Origin: Eucommia ulmoides
Taxonomy: Eukaryota; Streptophyta; Magnoliopsida; Garryales; Eucommiaceae
DNA: 64,000 bases
Reading direction: 5' to 3'
Assembly: GCA_016647705.1 (NCBI GenBank)
Contig: JAENRU010000488.1
Location: forward strand, 969,501 to 1,033,500
The translations under genes and the position numbers were made by a program. Positions 34,752 through 46,011 of this stretch are shown in pieces. The notes beneath the pieces are model-generated. The model saw only the letters and a list, made by a program, of their open reading frames with translations, ran no database searches and was not told the DNA's origin. Positions within the stretch are counted from its first letter, which is position 1, and each line of letters begins with the position of its first letter.

Positions 34752-36449
34752 TGGTAGCGGCACAAAATACACACCGCTACTTACACTCGCAAGTATACGA
34801 GGTCTAAGTTTTAGTATAGTGTGATCGTTAAGATCGGGTTATCGTATCCACAGGGATTGTTGTCGTTAATATCGAATACCGCTTTTGTCGTGACCTAATT
34901 TTATCTAGGCGAAAACAAATGTATTTAATTAATTAAACTAATACTAATATATTCTAAATTAACTACACTATTATGCTAATATGTTTTAGGGTGAAGAATT
35001 GTATAGGGATTAACGTGTTTACAAATACGTGTTCGATCTCGATTTACTCACGTTTACGTTATTCGACCTATTTGACAACCTCGGTACGTAAACTCCACCG
35101 CCACCTCTTCCAAGTGTAAGACGGGGGAATACATGACTTCGAGTCAACGGAGAAGTCTCCCTCAATGTCTTAACGACCCTAGGTCACGTGAGTCTCGCCC
35201 AGCGTCATTGATTGCACACAATCCAACTCCCTGCCGGGTTATTGGATCGTCGCGTTGTATTTACCCAATCTACAATCTCTGTTCTAAAACTCCCTCGCCA
35301 CCTCTTTCGAGTGTAAGACGAGGGATATAATGCGACTTCGTGTCAACAAAGAAGTCCCCCTCAACGTCTTAACGATCCTAGGTTGCGTGTGTCTAGCCCC
35401 ACATCATCGATTGTCCACGATTCAAACCCCGACCGGGTTATAGAATCGTGGCGTTTGTTTACTTTAATCCGAATCCGGGGATTTGTCAAAATCCTGTATT
35501 CTCCATTTATCAATCCAAGCATAATAAACAAACAATACGATAAATACAATCAAACTATGAAGAAAAAACATAAACGCAACACCGAAATCATCTTAACAAC
35601 GTATTTATAAATATAGTATTAATTCCTACTACAATCTATAGTTAACTCGGGGCCATAGCCGCATATACAAGAAAATAATGAGCTAAATATGCTCACATGC
35701 TTCTAAGATAAAGAAATAAGGAAAAACGATCGAAGAACTTAGCCTCGTCCGAAGATAAACCGCTAAGAACGCTCAACGATCGATTTGCCGTCTTCTCCAC
35801 TTCGGGATGTGAGCTCCACCACTAAAATCCCTAACCCTAGGCTTAACTATAGCCGAAAGGGCTCAAAACTGCAAGAGAGGGAAGAGAGATACCGGCCAAG
35901 GGGGTATTTATTGCAAAAATATCTCAAAAATATCTAAAAATATCTCAAGACTGTGCAGGGTAAATCCGCCTAGGCGGAATTAGGTCGGTTCGGTCTGATC
36001 GCCTAGGCAGTGAAGTAGATGGTGGACTGGGAGAAATTTATGTTGGATTTTCGCCTAGGCGAAGAAAACTTCGCCTAGGCGAGCGGCTGTCAGTAGCCCT
36101 TCTTCGCTTCTACTGGATTTTCGCCTAGGCGATAGAATTTTCGCCTAGGCGGTCGTCCGTCAGCAACATTTTGTTCTTCTCTGCATCTTTACTGCTTAGG
36201 CGGTGGTCTGGATGCCTAAGCGGTGGGCCTGTTTCATCTTTTAGCCTCTGAGTTTGTTTATCCACCGTAACTTCGAACCGATTTGGTTCGATCTCATCGT
36301 TTTAGCTCCAGTTTCCTATCTTTTTGCCTTACACACCTGAGTTATACAAAAATTATGAAAACTAATTAAAACATAATAAAAATAACTATAAACATATTCG
36401 AAAACTAACAAATTCGGATTGGAAATAGATAGGTTTTTCACACCTATCA
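34752..36449 (-). repeat. 5' LTR of LARD-like element
   Basis: 1698 bp, same termini as the left copy. GCCTAGGCG island at 35965-36230. It lacks about 20 bp present in the left copy near 32225. Confidence 0.92.
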
Positions 36450-36454
36450 GATAG

Positions 36455-36545
36455 TCAGTCTGGAAACTTAACCTCTTCCATGACGTTAAACTTAATGAGC
36501 TTATCCATCTCCTTCTGGATGATGCACATCGGCATGTAGCTGGTA
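36455..36545 (-). pseudogene. RT of Tat element A, middle part
   Basis: Minus strand CIIQKEMDKLIKFNVMEEVK then FPD-stop-LS, which runs directly into NMVF at 31072 once the LARD insertion is removed. The stop is TGA where the family has TGG (W). The last five bases (36541-36545, TGGTA) are the duplicated target of the next insertion. Confidence 0.8.
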
Positions 36546-37194
36546 TGTCACACCCCATCCCGGACACCTGTCACCCTTGGGCCGGCGTGACGTTGACATG
36601 ACATCACCTATCCAACTATATCAACCAAAAATACATTAGATATACCAAATTTTCATCTATACAACATATACATAATTTTTCAACAATAGGAAGAATAAAC
36701 TAAAACTCAAGAACTTCCCTTAGATTCACTTCGGACAGCTCGTCTCAAATTTCACTCCTACGACTCCAACGCATGACCCGGATAACTTTATCTAGTGTCA
36801 GTAGGGGACCGATCGACTCCTATCCGCTCCACCTGCGAGTGTACTGCCTTTTTAGTAAAAAAAAAAATATTTTTAAAATAATAATTCATTCTACAACATC
36901 TAAATGGATCAAGCGGAAGTATATAAACATCACATAGCTAGTAAGAATCTCCATAATATAAGTAGTGAAAATAAAGCAATAAGTATAAGTTCCATTCAAA
37001 CCCATCTAGCATAAAATAATACCAATCACCATAATAACAAAAATAAATCACCCAATATAAGTAAAACACCACATCTCAAAACACCACTCAAATTAAAGTA
37101 AAACACCATATCATAACTACCACTCTACCATAACACACACTGACTAGCCATAGTGATCGTTTAATCTCACGATCGGGAGTTGCAACGGTACCGT

Positions 37195-37510
37195 AACATC
37201 TGTTGGAATGTCTTCCTACGAAATATTCACACCCCTTCTGGGGAGAAATATAATCCACACCCCTTATGGGGAGAAACATCCACATCCCATGGGAAGAATC
37301 CACACCCTCTTACGGGGAGAAATATAATCCACACCTCTTTCGGAAAGAAACCACACCCCTTTCGGAGAGAATAACTATGACATCGTCAAAATCATCAATA
37401 TAGTTAAAAATCCACATCCCTTACGGGAAGAAATACATTTTCACACCACATCATAAAAAATCCACACCCCTTATGGGGAGAATATAAACCACACCCCTTT
37501 TCTGGGAGAA
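37195..37510. repeat. minisatellite ATCCACACCCCTTANGGGGAG in solo LTR
   Basis: About eight to nine units of 25-35 bp with core CCACACCCCTT and GGGGAGAAATATAA. Confidence 0.85.
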
Positions 37511-38549
37511 TTTCCAAACCACGTTTTTTTTCTCTCTTTTTAAAAGTACCACCCATTTAATAAAAAAATAAAAAATAAAACCATTTTTTCACCTTTGGTT
37601 TTAGAAAACCAAGCATTATTAGAAAATCAGATATTTTTCCACTCTTTTAAATCACCAAAGCCAACGAATCATTTTTCAACTTTATTTTAAAACCAACATA
37701 ATTTACCGAAAATCCATTTTTCTTAACTCACCCAAAACCTGCTTGATCCATATCATTTATAAAATCATACAGTCTAAATAAAACCATTTTACACACATAT
37801 TTATATATAAAAATAGTTTGTCAAGCAGATAGTACACTCACATGAATATCCGTTTTTGAAAGTTCCACCGACTCTCTGCTACTGATCCTCTAAAAATCGG
37901 GAACTTATTCGTGACAAGGCCTAAATTAATATTTTATGTAAAAATAACCTAACCATTAAATACAGACCCCAATTTTTGTAATTTCCTATTCCCCGCATTC
38001 TATATTACTATTTAACGAGTATTGTTCTGTTACAGTTTACGATATCGAATTCATTCATGTGAATGGTCTCAATATTTATTATCGTCATTTCGACATTTTG
38101 GTGCTAGAAATTAATTTCACAATCACCCACGAGACAATTTAAACACAATTAAATGCATATACTAAAAGTGATAGGAATTTTACTTCTTTCGATTTTTCCG
38201 TCGGTCGCAAAAATTGGATTTTTAATTTTTGTTGGGGTGGTTTGTGGAATTTTCCCTATTTTTTTTTCCCCTTCTTTTCTTCTTGTGTCTTCTTCGTTTT
38301 CTGGTCTACGTCCGATTAACCGACGCTCTCTCTCTCTTCCGCCAGCCTGCACCGCCGGCGACGACCACTCTTTTCTCTTTTTTTTTTTCCTTTTTCTTCT
38401 TCTGTTTTTTATTTGTGTTCCTAGTTCAGCCGTCGACACCACCACTGGCCCTCACTACCGGCGACCCACCTCTCTCTCCTTTCTCTGTTTCTGCTTCTGC
38501 TTCAACTCAGCCAAGCAGCGCCGACACGACACATACACACGATCGCCTA

Positions 38550-39215
38550 CTTAAACCGAACGGAACACACACCCACAACCCATCAATGATAACGGCAGAC
38601 GGCAACTCCCCAAACCACAGTGATCGATCACTCCTCCGACCAATCTCCCTCTTTCTCTCTCTACACTCTATTCCGGCAACGACGACAACCACTATGCACA
38701 CACAAACACACACTGATCACACACATACACACCACCGTTCACGTACCCACAACTAAACACACACATACCCACAAACAGCAGGCACACACACACACACTAC
38801 TCTCTCTCTCTCTAAACTTACCGTCGGCAAACATCCGGCCACACCCATACAACCAAATGGACACGGCACCACCGTCATCGTCGGAACACATACATACACA
38901 CGGCAACATACACAATACACACAACCACATTACGGCTGAACACTGACACCGCTGAACGAACCGCCCATGCCGTTGACCCAAACGACGACGATCACGCCCT
39001 CACACACCCACAATGATGAACGAAAAAATAGAGCACCCCCCACGGTCACACACACACCCACGCCTGAAATACACACGAATGACACACACACACACTCCGA
39101 AACACACACACACTGACGACGTCCCACCGTCGGCAACCACCCGAACCTTTCTCTCTCTCCGATTTTTCTCACAGCCGAACGGCGACACCGCCGGCCACTT
39201 CCTTCTCCCGCGTGT
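38550..39215. repeat. CA-rich microsatellite zone
   Basis: Repeated ACACACACAT and ACACACCCAC words interspersed with CGGCGACG-like GC-rich patches. Frames of 80-175 codons on both strands come from this low complexity. Confidence 0.8.
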
Positions 39216-39224
39216 GTGCATGTG

Positions 39225-39298
39225 TGTATATATATATATGGATGAAAGATCGGCCACGCGTCCTCTCCGAGCTCCGTTTGATTACACGTTGCATTTAC

Positions 39299-39360
<62 letters not shown>

Positions 39361-39379
39361 ATATATGTATGTATGTGTA

Positions 39380-39413
<34 letters not shown>

Positions 39414-39438
39414 TAGATAGATAGATAGATAGATACAC

Positions 39439-39494
<56 letters not shown>

Positions 39495-39520
39495 GTATAT
39501 ATGTGTATGTGTGGGGGGGG
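39225..39520. repeat. (TA)n/(TATG)n/(GATA)n zone forming an imperfect palindrome
   Basis: TA runs at about 39303-39347, 39384-39411 and 39452-39485 separated by GTATGTATGTAT, ATAGATAGATAG and CACATACATACATAC. The two halves are roughly reverse complements about a centre near 39400. Confidence 0.85.
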
Positions 39521-39782
39521 CGCAAACTGTTGGTCAGGGAGGTACGAAGGAAAAAAAATATTAGTTAAATTACACTAATCCTCCCTCTATTTTGTTAAAT
39601 TTTGAATTAAACCCAAATTAATATTTAATATTTTAAAAATTATAAATTGACCCCTAAAATATTTAAATCAAATAATAAATTACGTCATCTACCCTCTTAT
39701 TATTATTTTTATTTATTTATTTATTTATTTTTGAAACTTTTTAAAATACGATTTTAAATAAAAATCAGGGTCTTACATGGTA

Positions 39783-40262
39783 CATGGCCACCTTGGGATC
39801 AATCCTTGGGAGCTCGTTGTGGGACCAGGTAAAGATATCGTAGTTCTTCCGTAGCAGGTTGGTGAGCTTAGTCTTTTTCTCGGGGCTGAGCCTAGCTCCT
39901 ATTATCACAATTTTTGCCGACCTCTATGTTCTTCTCGGCGATTATTTTCCTCGAATTGGGGCTTCCTATTTGTCCTATGAGCAAAACTTCCAAGGTAGCC
40001 CATTCTTATGAGTGCCTCTATTCCCTCCATGAGTTGAAAGCAATCCTCGGTAGAGTGAACCTAGTCTCGGTGAAAATCGCAATACTTATTGACAGACTTT
40101 CCTATGGGCGTTTCTCTCAAGAGAGGGGAAGGTGGGAAGATTCATTTCCCGAAATTTTAAGTGAAAATTGTTGCGACTGAAGCCGTCAAGGGAGTGAACC
40201 TTCGTTGTCGATGCCCTGGGGGTAGGAGAGGTCTCCAATCCCCAGGCAGAGGTACTAATTGC
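39783..40262 (-). pseudogene. protease/RT linker and HC box of Tat element A
   Basis: Minus strand. YDIFTWSHNELPRIDPKVAM at 39845-39785 is the usual start of the RT region in Tat elements. Upstream, near 40080-39970, KYCDFHRD-stop-VHSTEDCFQLMEG and ALIRMGYL match the histidine/cysteine box seen in element B. The protease core between them is not clear, and frames change several times. Confidence 0.7.
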
Positions 40263-40279
40263 TTCTCAACTTGAAGCCT

Positions 40280-41001
40280 TTACAAGCCTTGAGATCGACT
40301 CGGTCCTTCCTTAGTTGAGCCTTTATTCTTTTGAATCCCTTCTCGGTCTCTCTTCACGATGTTTATCAGATCAGCCTTATAGAAATTAGTGCCTCGATCT
40401 AGGGCAGTACACAAGTTCGGTGCGGGGCGTAAATAGAGATCGTAGGACAACCTTTGATAACTCAACTCGTCGATAAAGGCATTCAATTCCACTACATCTG
40501 AGAGGTCCTTACATGCGATTGTCTCCCTGTAAAATCTATCTACGTAATCTCCTAAACTCTCACCAACCTTTTGCTGGAGCGCCATGACGTGAGTCATGGT
40601 CTTTAGCTTTCGTCGGGAGCGGTTGAACTGACATTGGAAGAGTTTTTCGAGCTGAGAGAAAGTAGAGATATGGAGAAAGATTTTGGAACCATGTTAGTGC
40701 TTCTCCGGTAAGGGTGGGGGAAAAAAGACTTACACCGCACCTCCACTAAGGCTGTGTGCATATCTATATAAGAGATAAAGATCGAGAGGTAATCCACTAG
40801 GTCGGTGGTCCTGTCATACAATGTCATCTGGGGGTGATAGAATCTGTATGGTACCACTTCATCCATAATATCATCCGTGAAAGGTGACCTCACCTCATCA
40901 GGTAGCCGAGCTGTCCCCCTTGAGCCTTGTAGCTGGTGGAAAACTGCTTCTACCACGGCAAGGCGGGGCTCCACAATAGTTTCACCCTTGGGTGGTGCCA
41001 C
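40280..41001 (-). pseudogene. gag of Tat-type gypsy element A
   Basis: Minus strand, two open blocks. 41001-40603: FTDDIMDEVVPYRFYHPQMT, LYDRTTDLVDYLSIF, FISYIDMH. 40597-40280: MTHVMALQQKVGESLGDYVD, RFYRETIACKDLSDVVELNA, FIDELSYQRLSYDLYLRPAP. The PFTDDIM.. LYDGTTDP..HL.. and GESL.DYV.RF boxes are the Tat/Retrosat gag. A shift around 40598-40602 and frame damage before it disable the gene. It packages element RNA in the family. Confidence 0.85.
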
Positions 41002-41706
41002 GACCTGATTGGCAGCTGCCTAGGCCACCTGTCTCTTAGCTGGTGGGGAATGAGAATCAATTTCTCGAGCATGGCAGACCCAGTGCTCAGACCGGGAAAC
41101 GTAGTTGGGCGCTCTAGTTGGTGGAGATTCTTGTCCGTCCTTGGCTTGTGCCCTTGTGAGGGTGGAGACGATGATCCTGAGACAGACAGTGGGGGGCCAG
41201 ATCCCTTACAGGGTCGAGGTTGGGCTGAGACATATGTCTATGGGAGTGGACCACGCGATCTCCCGACTCTTGGGGTTGCTCCCCTTGCCTTGTATTCTGG
41301 AGTGTTGGTCCCTCCTGTACAATTGTCGATAGCAGGTAGGAAAGAATAACCTGGAAATAGCTTTGGAATTTACCAAGGAGGCATTCCAAGTTGTCGATTC
41401 TTGATGCTTTAACGGCCCCAGACGTCTGGCTTACCACGATGCTTGAGGACAGAGCTGATCGGATTGTTTGGCTTGTAGAAGGTAAGTTATCTTCTTCAAC
41501 TGGGATGGGGCTAAAACCCTAGCATCCGGCCTAGGGATCCTCGATATTTCTTGGTTCGGGTTGTTATTCACTGTGGCTTTCTGGTCTCTTTGCTAAATGA
41601 TATGACCAGACCTTATGATCATCAAGTCTTAGTCGAGTTAGACCTTGTGATCATCAAGTCTTAGTCGAGTTAGGAGTTGATGACTTGATAAAGCTTTTTG
41701 TAAGTT
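41002..41706 (-). pseudogene. 5' gag leader of Tat element A
   Basis: Minus strand 41437-41114 reads ASRIDNLECLLGKFQSYFQV, matching the leader block in element B, followed by a proline/glutamine-rich stretch. The remaining 270 bases to the LTR are leader without clear coding, with a 40-bp direct duplication ACCTTGTGATCATCAAGTCT at about 41613 and 41643. Confidence 0.6.
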
Positions 41707-41726
41707 TCCCATAGACGGTGCTAAAC
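41707..41726 (-). other. primer-site-like region of Tat element A
   Basis: Minus strand GTTTAGCACCGTCTATGGG directly inside the LTR. The family form TTTGGCGCCGTCTGTGGG is known from many plant Tat elements; its first bases fit tRNA-Asp. Confidence 0.55.
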
Positions 41727-42441
41727 TGTTGGTGTCAAAAATTGGTCTGCACCTACAGTATGGTCTAATTAGAGTCCCGTGGAGAATTGTTGGTGATCTA
41801 GAGGTGATCTTGGTAGAAGAAATGTCCTGAGTCCTTTTATCCATGAATTTCGCATGCTGATTGAGCTAATCTGGCGTTGTCCGGCTTGAGCTCCAGATGG
41901 GTACTTGTACAAATGACCCACCGGGGTTATGCCCGGCGAATCCCTTCCAGCGTGAGAGTAAGAGTTTGAGGGGAGAAATCCAAGAATGCTTTGAATATTT
42001 TAAAAGCGATTACCTTTGTAACACTGTTCATCTTTCCTTTTATAGACGGAAGTCTAATTAGTGTTTTGGAGATTAGGGGCCTTAAGTTCGATTATCAACC
42101 TTAACACGACGCGTGGTAGAGAAAAAAGGCGCATGAAAGGATTGGAGTTATGGGCTCGGGCTTTTCAATGTTGATGGAGAAGTCGTGCGGATGAACTGGC
42201 CCGGACACAAGTACGGATATCAAGGTGAGGATACCCACTAGGGCTTCATCGGTTGGTTTCTCCTTAAATTGTAGATAACTCTCAATCGGTGATCGTCCAA
42301 GTCTTGAGAAACGATCAACCTAAAGATACCGAGCTAAACAAGAATCGTGTTTTTCAGGTCGTTGATGACATGTCCCATGTTGATCCATGTGGCAGGCTTA
42401 GGTAGAGCAATTTTGGGGTTAGTTGATTTTTACCCACATCA
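41727..42441 (-). mobile_element. 5' LTR of Tat element A
   Basis: 715 bp, starts TGTTGGTGTCAAAAATTGG, ends TTTACCCACATCA. Same ends and the TCCAGCGTGAGAGTAAGAG block as in the solo LTR at 56617. Target duplication cannot be checked because the opposite LTR is lost. Confidence 0.88.
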
Positions 42442-43284
42442 GTTCTCATTTGTGTTTTTGTGATCGTTCACACTTGTGTTTTTTTTACTGAATGTTCATT
42501 GAAATATTCACACCAGTTTGTTTTCTTATCAATGTTTTTTATTTGGTTTTGATTTTTGGTGAATATTTATACTGATTTGTTTTGTTAATCTCAATGTTTA
42601 TTTTTCAATGTTTTTTATTTGTTGTATGCAATTTGGGATCCCCCGATTTGGTCAACCAGCTATGGAAGCTTTTACTCGGGGGTGCTCCTAACCCAGTGAA
42701 TAACGCTTATTTTGGTGTTTCCATCGTTTTCGTGAGCATAACAAAGAATGTAAAATAGAATAATTTGTGAACATAACAAACAATATTTGTTTACATAAAA
42801 ATTGTGAATATTCACAGTAATAAAATATATTAAAATGCTTAAAAATAGTAAAATAAAAATATGAATATTCACATATTGATTTTTTTTATAGAATGACATT
42901 TTATGTAAATAATGGAAAAAAGATGTTCAAAGAATAAATGATTATTTTCTAAACATATTTGGGGACTAAAAACTTTATTATGGTAGTTGAGGGTTTTTTT
43001 TTTTTTTATTTTTTTATTTTTTTATTTTTATATCTCTTAAGGTTTATATATTAAATTTTCCATAAATTTGCTCGTGTAAAAAATATATTTTTCATTTTTT
43101 TTTCTCGTATTTTTAATATATATATAATTATTAATGACATAATTATGATGTCACGGTTCAACCGCAATTCGCCTACCGATTGAACTAGTGACCCGTGACT
43201 CAGTAACTTTTCCGCTTCGATATTCGGTCCAGCTTTTAAAACATTGCTTCAGTGGTGACATCGATTTTTTTTTTTCTCTATATG
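42442..43284. other. AT-rich region with TGAATATTCA motifs
   Basis: No gene recognised. Between 42490 and 42880 ATATTCAC and GTGAATATTCACAG recur, and 42940-42990 (GATTATTTTCTAAACATATTTGG, GGACTAAAAACTTTATTATGG) resembles the terminal part of elements X1 and X2. It may be a third, decayed member of that family. Confidence 0.4.
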
Positions 43285-43294
43285 TAAATTGAAC

Positions 43295-43864
43295 GAGTTG
43301 TTTACCAAATAAATGACATTTAAAAAACAAATCGGAAAACATGTATTCTCCAACTTATGTACACAACACAGGCCACCCAGGATTGGTAACCCCGGGCATA
43401 AAAAACCCCATTTTCGTATAGCCGAGGTTCACAATCCCGGATATACGACTCTTTTTTTTTTTTTAACTCAAACCCGGGGTTTAGGTCTCGTATTGTTGTC
43501 AACAGCTGTCATAAAGTCTGTTTCTATAGCAAATGCAACAGACAGTACATACTCAATAGAGAGAGAATTTGTCATTCTAGAGCTAAGTGAGAAAAAAAGA
43601 AAAAAGTCAAGAGAGAGAAAGACAGAGGTACTTTTATCATTTGAACCATTAGTTTTATCCATGTCCTCAAGATTCCGCCACCTAAATGGCCCCTCAAATT
43701 AAATATAGGATACATAATTACATTTTGTATCCCCATTGTTTGGATTGTTTTTCAATTTGTTCCCTTAATAAATTTGTTGAGAGTTTCTCAAATCAATTAC
43801 TATTTTGAGATTGTTGGAAAAATATATTTTCTAATTAATTTTTTCTTAAAATTGACGTTTTGTT

Positions 43865-43909
<45 letters not shown>

Positions 43910-44507
43910 GGATGAGAATTCTATTTTTTTTCTGGAGTATTCTTCAAATACAAATATATTTGATGACGACCATTGTACTGAAATTATTTTTTTAATTTAT
44001 GAGAATAAAAATAAAAAATACCTTTGGTTGCAACATTTGTTTTTTTTTTTCTTTTAATGTATGGTGGCTAGCGGGATGGTGGTGGCCAGGAGCGTGATAA
44101 TGGGAATAATTTTGTGAAAATGAATAAAATAGATATTTTTATTTTTGTTTCTCAAACCTTTTTTTTTTTTTTTTGTTTCTCAAACTTTTTTTTATTTTTC
44201 AAATTCTTAAGGAATTTAGAAAATAGTCCCAAATTAGTCCAAAAATTTTAAGAACAAAAACGTATTTGTCAATCGCGTTTCTATATACAATAACCAAACC
44301 AAACGGGATTAAATTCTGTTTCAAAATTCAAAATATTTTTATTTTTATTATTAACTTTTTGGAAACATAAAAATAAAATATTTACCAAACACAAACACAA
44401 TATTAAAACCCCGGATTACTAATTTCGGGTGGCCTATATTGTATAAATAAGTTGGAGCCCGTTTTGAGATTTTTTTTTTCAAATGTCATTTATTTGGCAA
44501 ACAACTC
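43295..44507. mobile_element. MULE-type element, about 120-bp TIRs, TSD TAAATTGAAC
   Basis: Left end GAGTTGTTTACCAAATAAAT and reverse complement of the right end GAGTTGTTTGCCAAATAAAT pair for about 120 bp, including TATTCTCCAACTTATGTACA against the diverged right copy and a shared AGGCCACCC. A perfect 10-bp TSD flanks it (43285-43294, 44508-44517). 1213 bp, no transposase. Inside are long poly(T) runs (43869-43903, 44159-44174) and a 129-codon plus-strand frame (43313-43702) that starts in the TIR and has no recognised domain. Confidence 0.9.
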
Positions 44508-44517
44508 TAAATTGAAC

Positions 44518-45795
44518 TCTTTAAATAAATGTATATCCATTACATCACATCAAATGTGTTCCTCATTTCCATCATAAAAAATGACACAATGACCAATTTA
44601 GATTAAGTTGACATGATTTGGATAGTTCATAGTTTAATGTGTTCAAATTGAAAGTACAGAAACGAAAATGGAATTTCTCCAAAACATTAGGGGTGCAAAG
44701 TGCAATTTTTTTTTTCTTAATTATTGTTTTTAAAAAATATATTTTTTTGAGTCCAAAACAAAGGCTTCTTTCAAAATGAAGTATCGAAAAAAAGTGGAAC
44801 ACAAAGGTCTTAGTAGATCACTCTCCATCAATCTTTTGTAGTATAAAAATTGAAAACAAAAAAACTATTTTTGCTTTTGAAAAACGTATTTGAAATCATG
44901 GTTTTTATTTTTATGCAAAACGAACACAGCTTTTAAAATTATTTATTTAAGCAAAAAAGTACTTCAAAAATCTTGGGATAAAGATTTTTTTTGGTCCCTG
45001 ACAAATGTCTCGAGTGTCCAATTGGCCCATAATTTTTGCAACTCAACAATTTTGCCTTTAATATTTTAAAATCGTTCTAAATTGACCCTTGAGGCAGATT
45101 CCGTCAAGTCAACTAATGGTCAACGTTTCATTAATGATATTTTAGTCTTTTTATTCAATGGGATTAATTTGAAAAGTCATCTAAACTTCTAGGGGTCAAA
45201 TTTTTTTTTTTTTTATATTTTCCCTCAAGCATGAGTCTTGAGAGAGGGGAAATTCATGGGAGAGACATGGAAATTCATGGAAGAGTCTTGGAAGATAAAA
45301 CATCGTGGACAGTGATGGCTGGAGTTATAATCTTGCTCCGACAAGGTGTTGAGCAGCATCTTCGTTTCGTTCTTCAGACCATCCCGTTGAGGGAATCGAT
45401 GGCAGTCAGAGTTTCTCTCTCTCTCTAAAAAAACAAAAACAAAAACAAAAACCATTTGTCTGCACAATAGTCAAGAACTTGGTGTAGCCGTTGAATTTGG
45501 TGTCATTGGACTAATCCCTCTCTATAAACCCATCTTCACACCTTTCCTCTTTACTATCACACTAAAACTAAACCCACATCTACTGATCATGGTAGATAGT
45601 TGCCTTGCAGAGAATCGAATCCCCATTGGGTTCGAGCAAAATCCCTTTGATTTCTCTCTTTTCATATGCAGTAATTAATTATGATTTTTAGGGAAAAATT
45701 TCATCAAATAATCAAGTTTTTAAGAATACACAGTTGCTAAAAAAATATGAACTTCAATTCAATTTACCAAAAAAAAAGAAAAAAAACATAGGGCA
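44518..45795. other. spacer, no gene recognised
   Basis: 44990-45220 has the phrase TCCAATTGGCCCATAATTTT typical of MULE termini, without a partner. 45225-45467 is open on both strands but unrecognised. Confidence 0.4.
45523..45528 (+). promoter_or_regulatory. possible TATA box
   Basis: CTCTCTATAAACCC, followed 60 bp later by an ATG in a moderate context (45589) that opens only 29 codons (MVDSCLAENRIPIGFEQNPF.., stop at 45678). It could be a promoter and first-exon remnant. Weak. Confidence 0.25.
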
Positions 45796-46011
45796 CTTAC
45801 AGTAAAGACTAAATTGATTGGACCAATAGCGACGAATTCTAAAATTTCGTCACCTATTAACCATCTATGGCTACAAATTTGCACTTCGCCATCAAAGGAC
45901 GTGACATTTTTCTACGATTGTTCCTTTTGTAGCCAATAGATATATTTGGCGACGATTATTGTGTCGTCGCCAAAAAAATTCGTGGCAGAATCTCACTTTT
46001 CTTGTAGTGTA
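45796..46011. mobile_element. small CACTA-like MITE
   Basis: The right end (reverse complement) CACTACAAGAAAAGTG is a good CACTA terminus. A possible left end is CACTTACAGTAAAG. Inside are two hairpins: GGCGACGATTATTGTGTCGTCGCC (24 bases: the outer GGCGACGA pairs with TCGTCGCC, near 45950-45975) and GCGACGAATTCTAAAATTTCGTC (pairing outer blocks, near 45828-45850). The target duplication is unclear. Confidence 0.45.

Larger units (their letters stand above)
31073..36449 (-). mobile_element. complete non-autonomous LTR element (LARD-like), TSD GATAG
   Basis: Two direct LTRs (31073-32800, 34752-36449) enclose 1951 bp without retroviral genes. Both LTRs start TGGTAG and end CACACCTATCA. A perfect TSD GATAG flanks it (31068-31072, 36450-36454). 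PBS for tRNA-Asp and a polypurine tract fix the minus-strand direction. The LTRs look very similar, with an indel near 32225 against 35900, implying a fairly recent insertion. It is inserted inside the RT of element A. Confidence 0.93.
36546..39777 (-). mobile_element. 3.2-kb solo LTR of gypsy element 1 family, TSD TGGTA
   Basis: Starts TGTCACACCCC, ends GGGTCTTACA, with perfect TSD TGGTA (36541-36545, 39778-39782). The first 65 bases align with the 5' LTR of element 1 (CCGGCGTGACGTTGACATGA). It carries a minisatellite and a long microsatellite zone, which inflate its size. Taken out, the RT frame of element A closes across the site. Confidence 0.93.

Noticed and set aside
38149-39525. Several frames of 64-175 codons
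   Set aside because: They come from CA-rich and TA-rich low-complexity DNA in the solo LTR.
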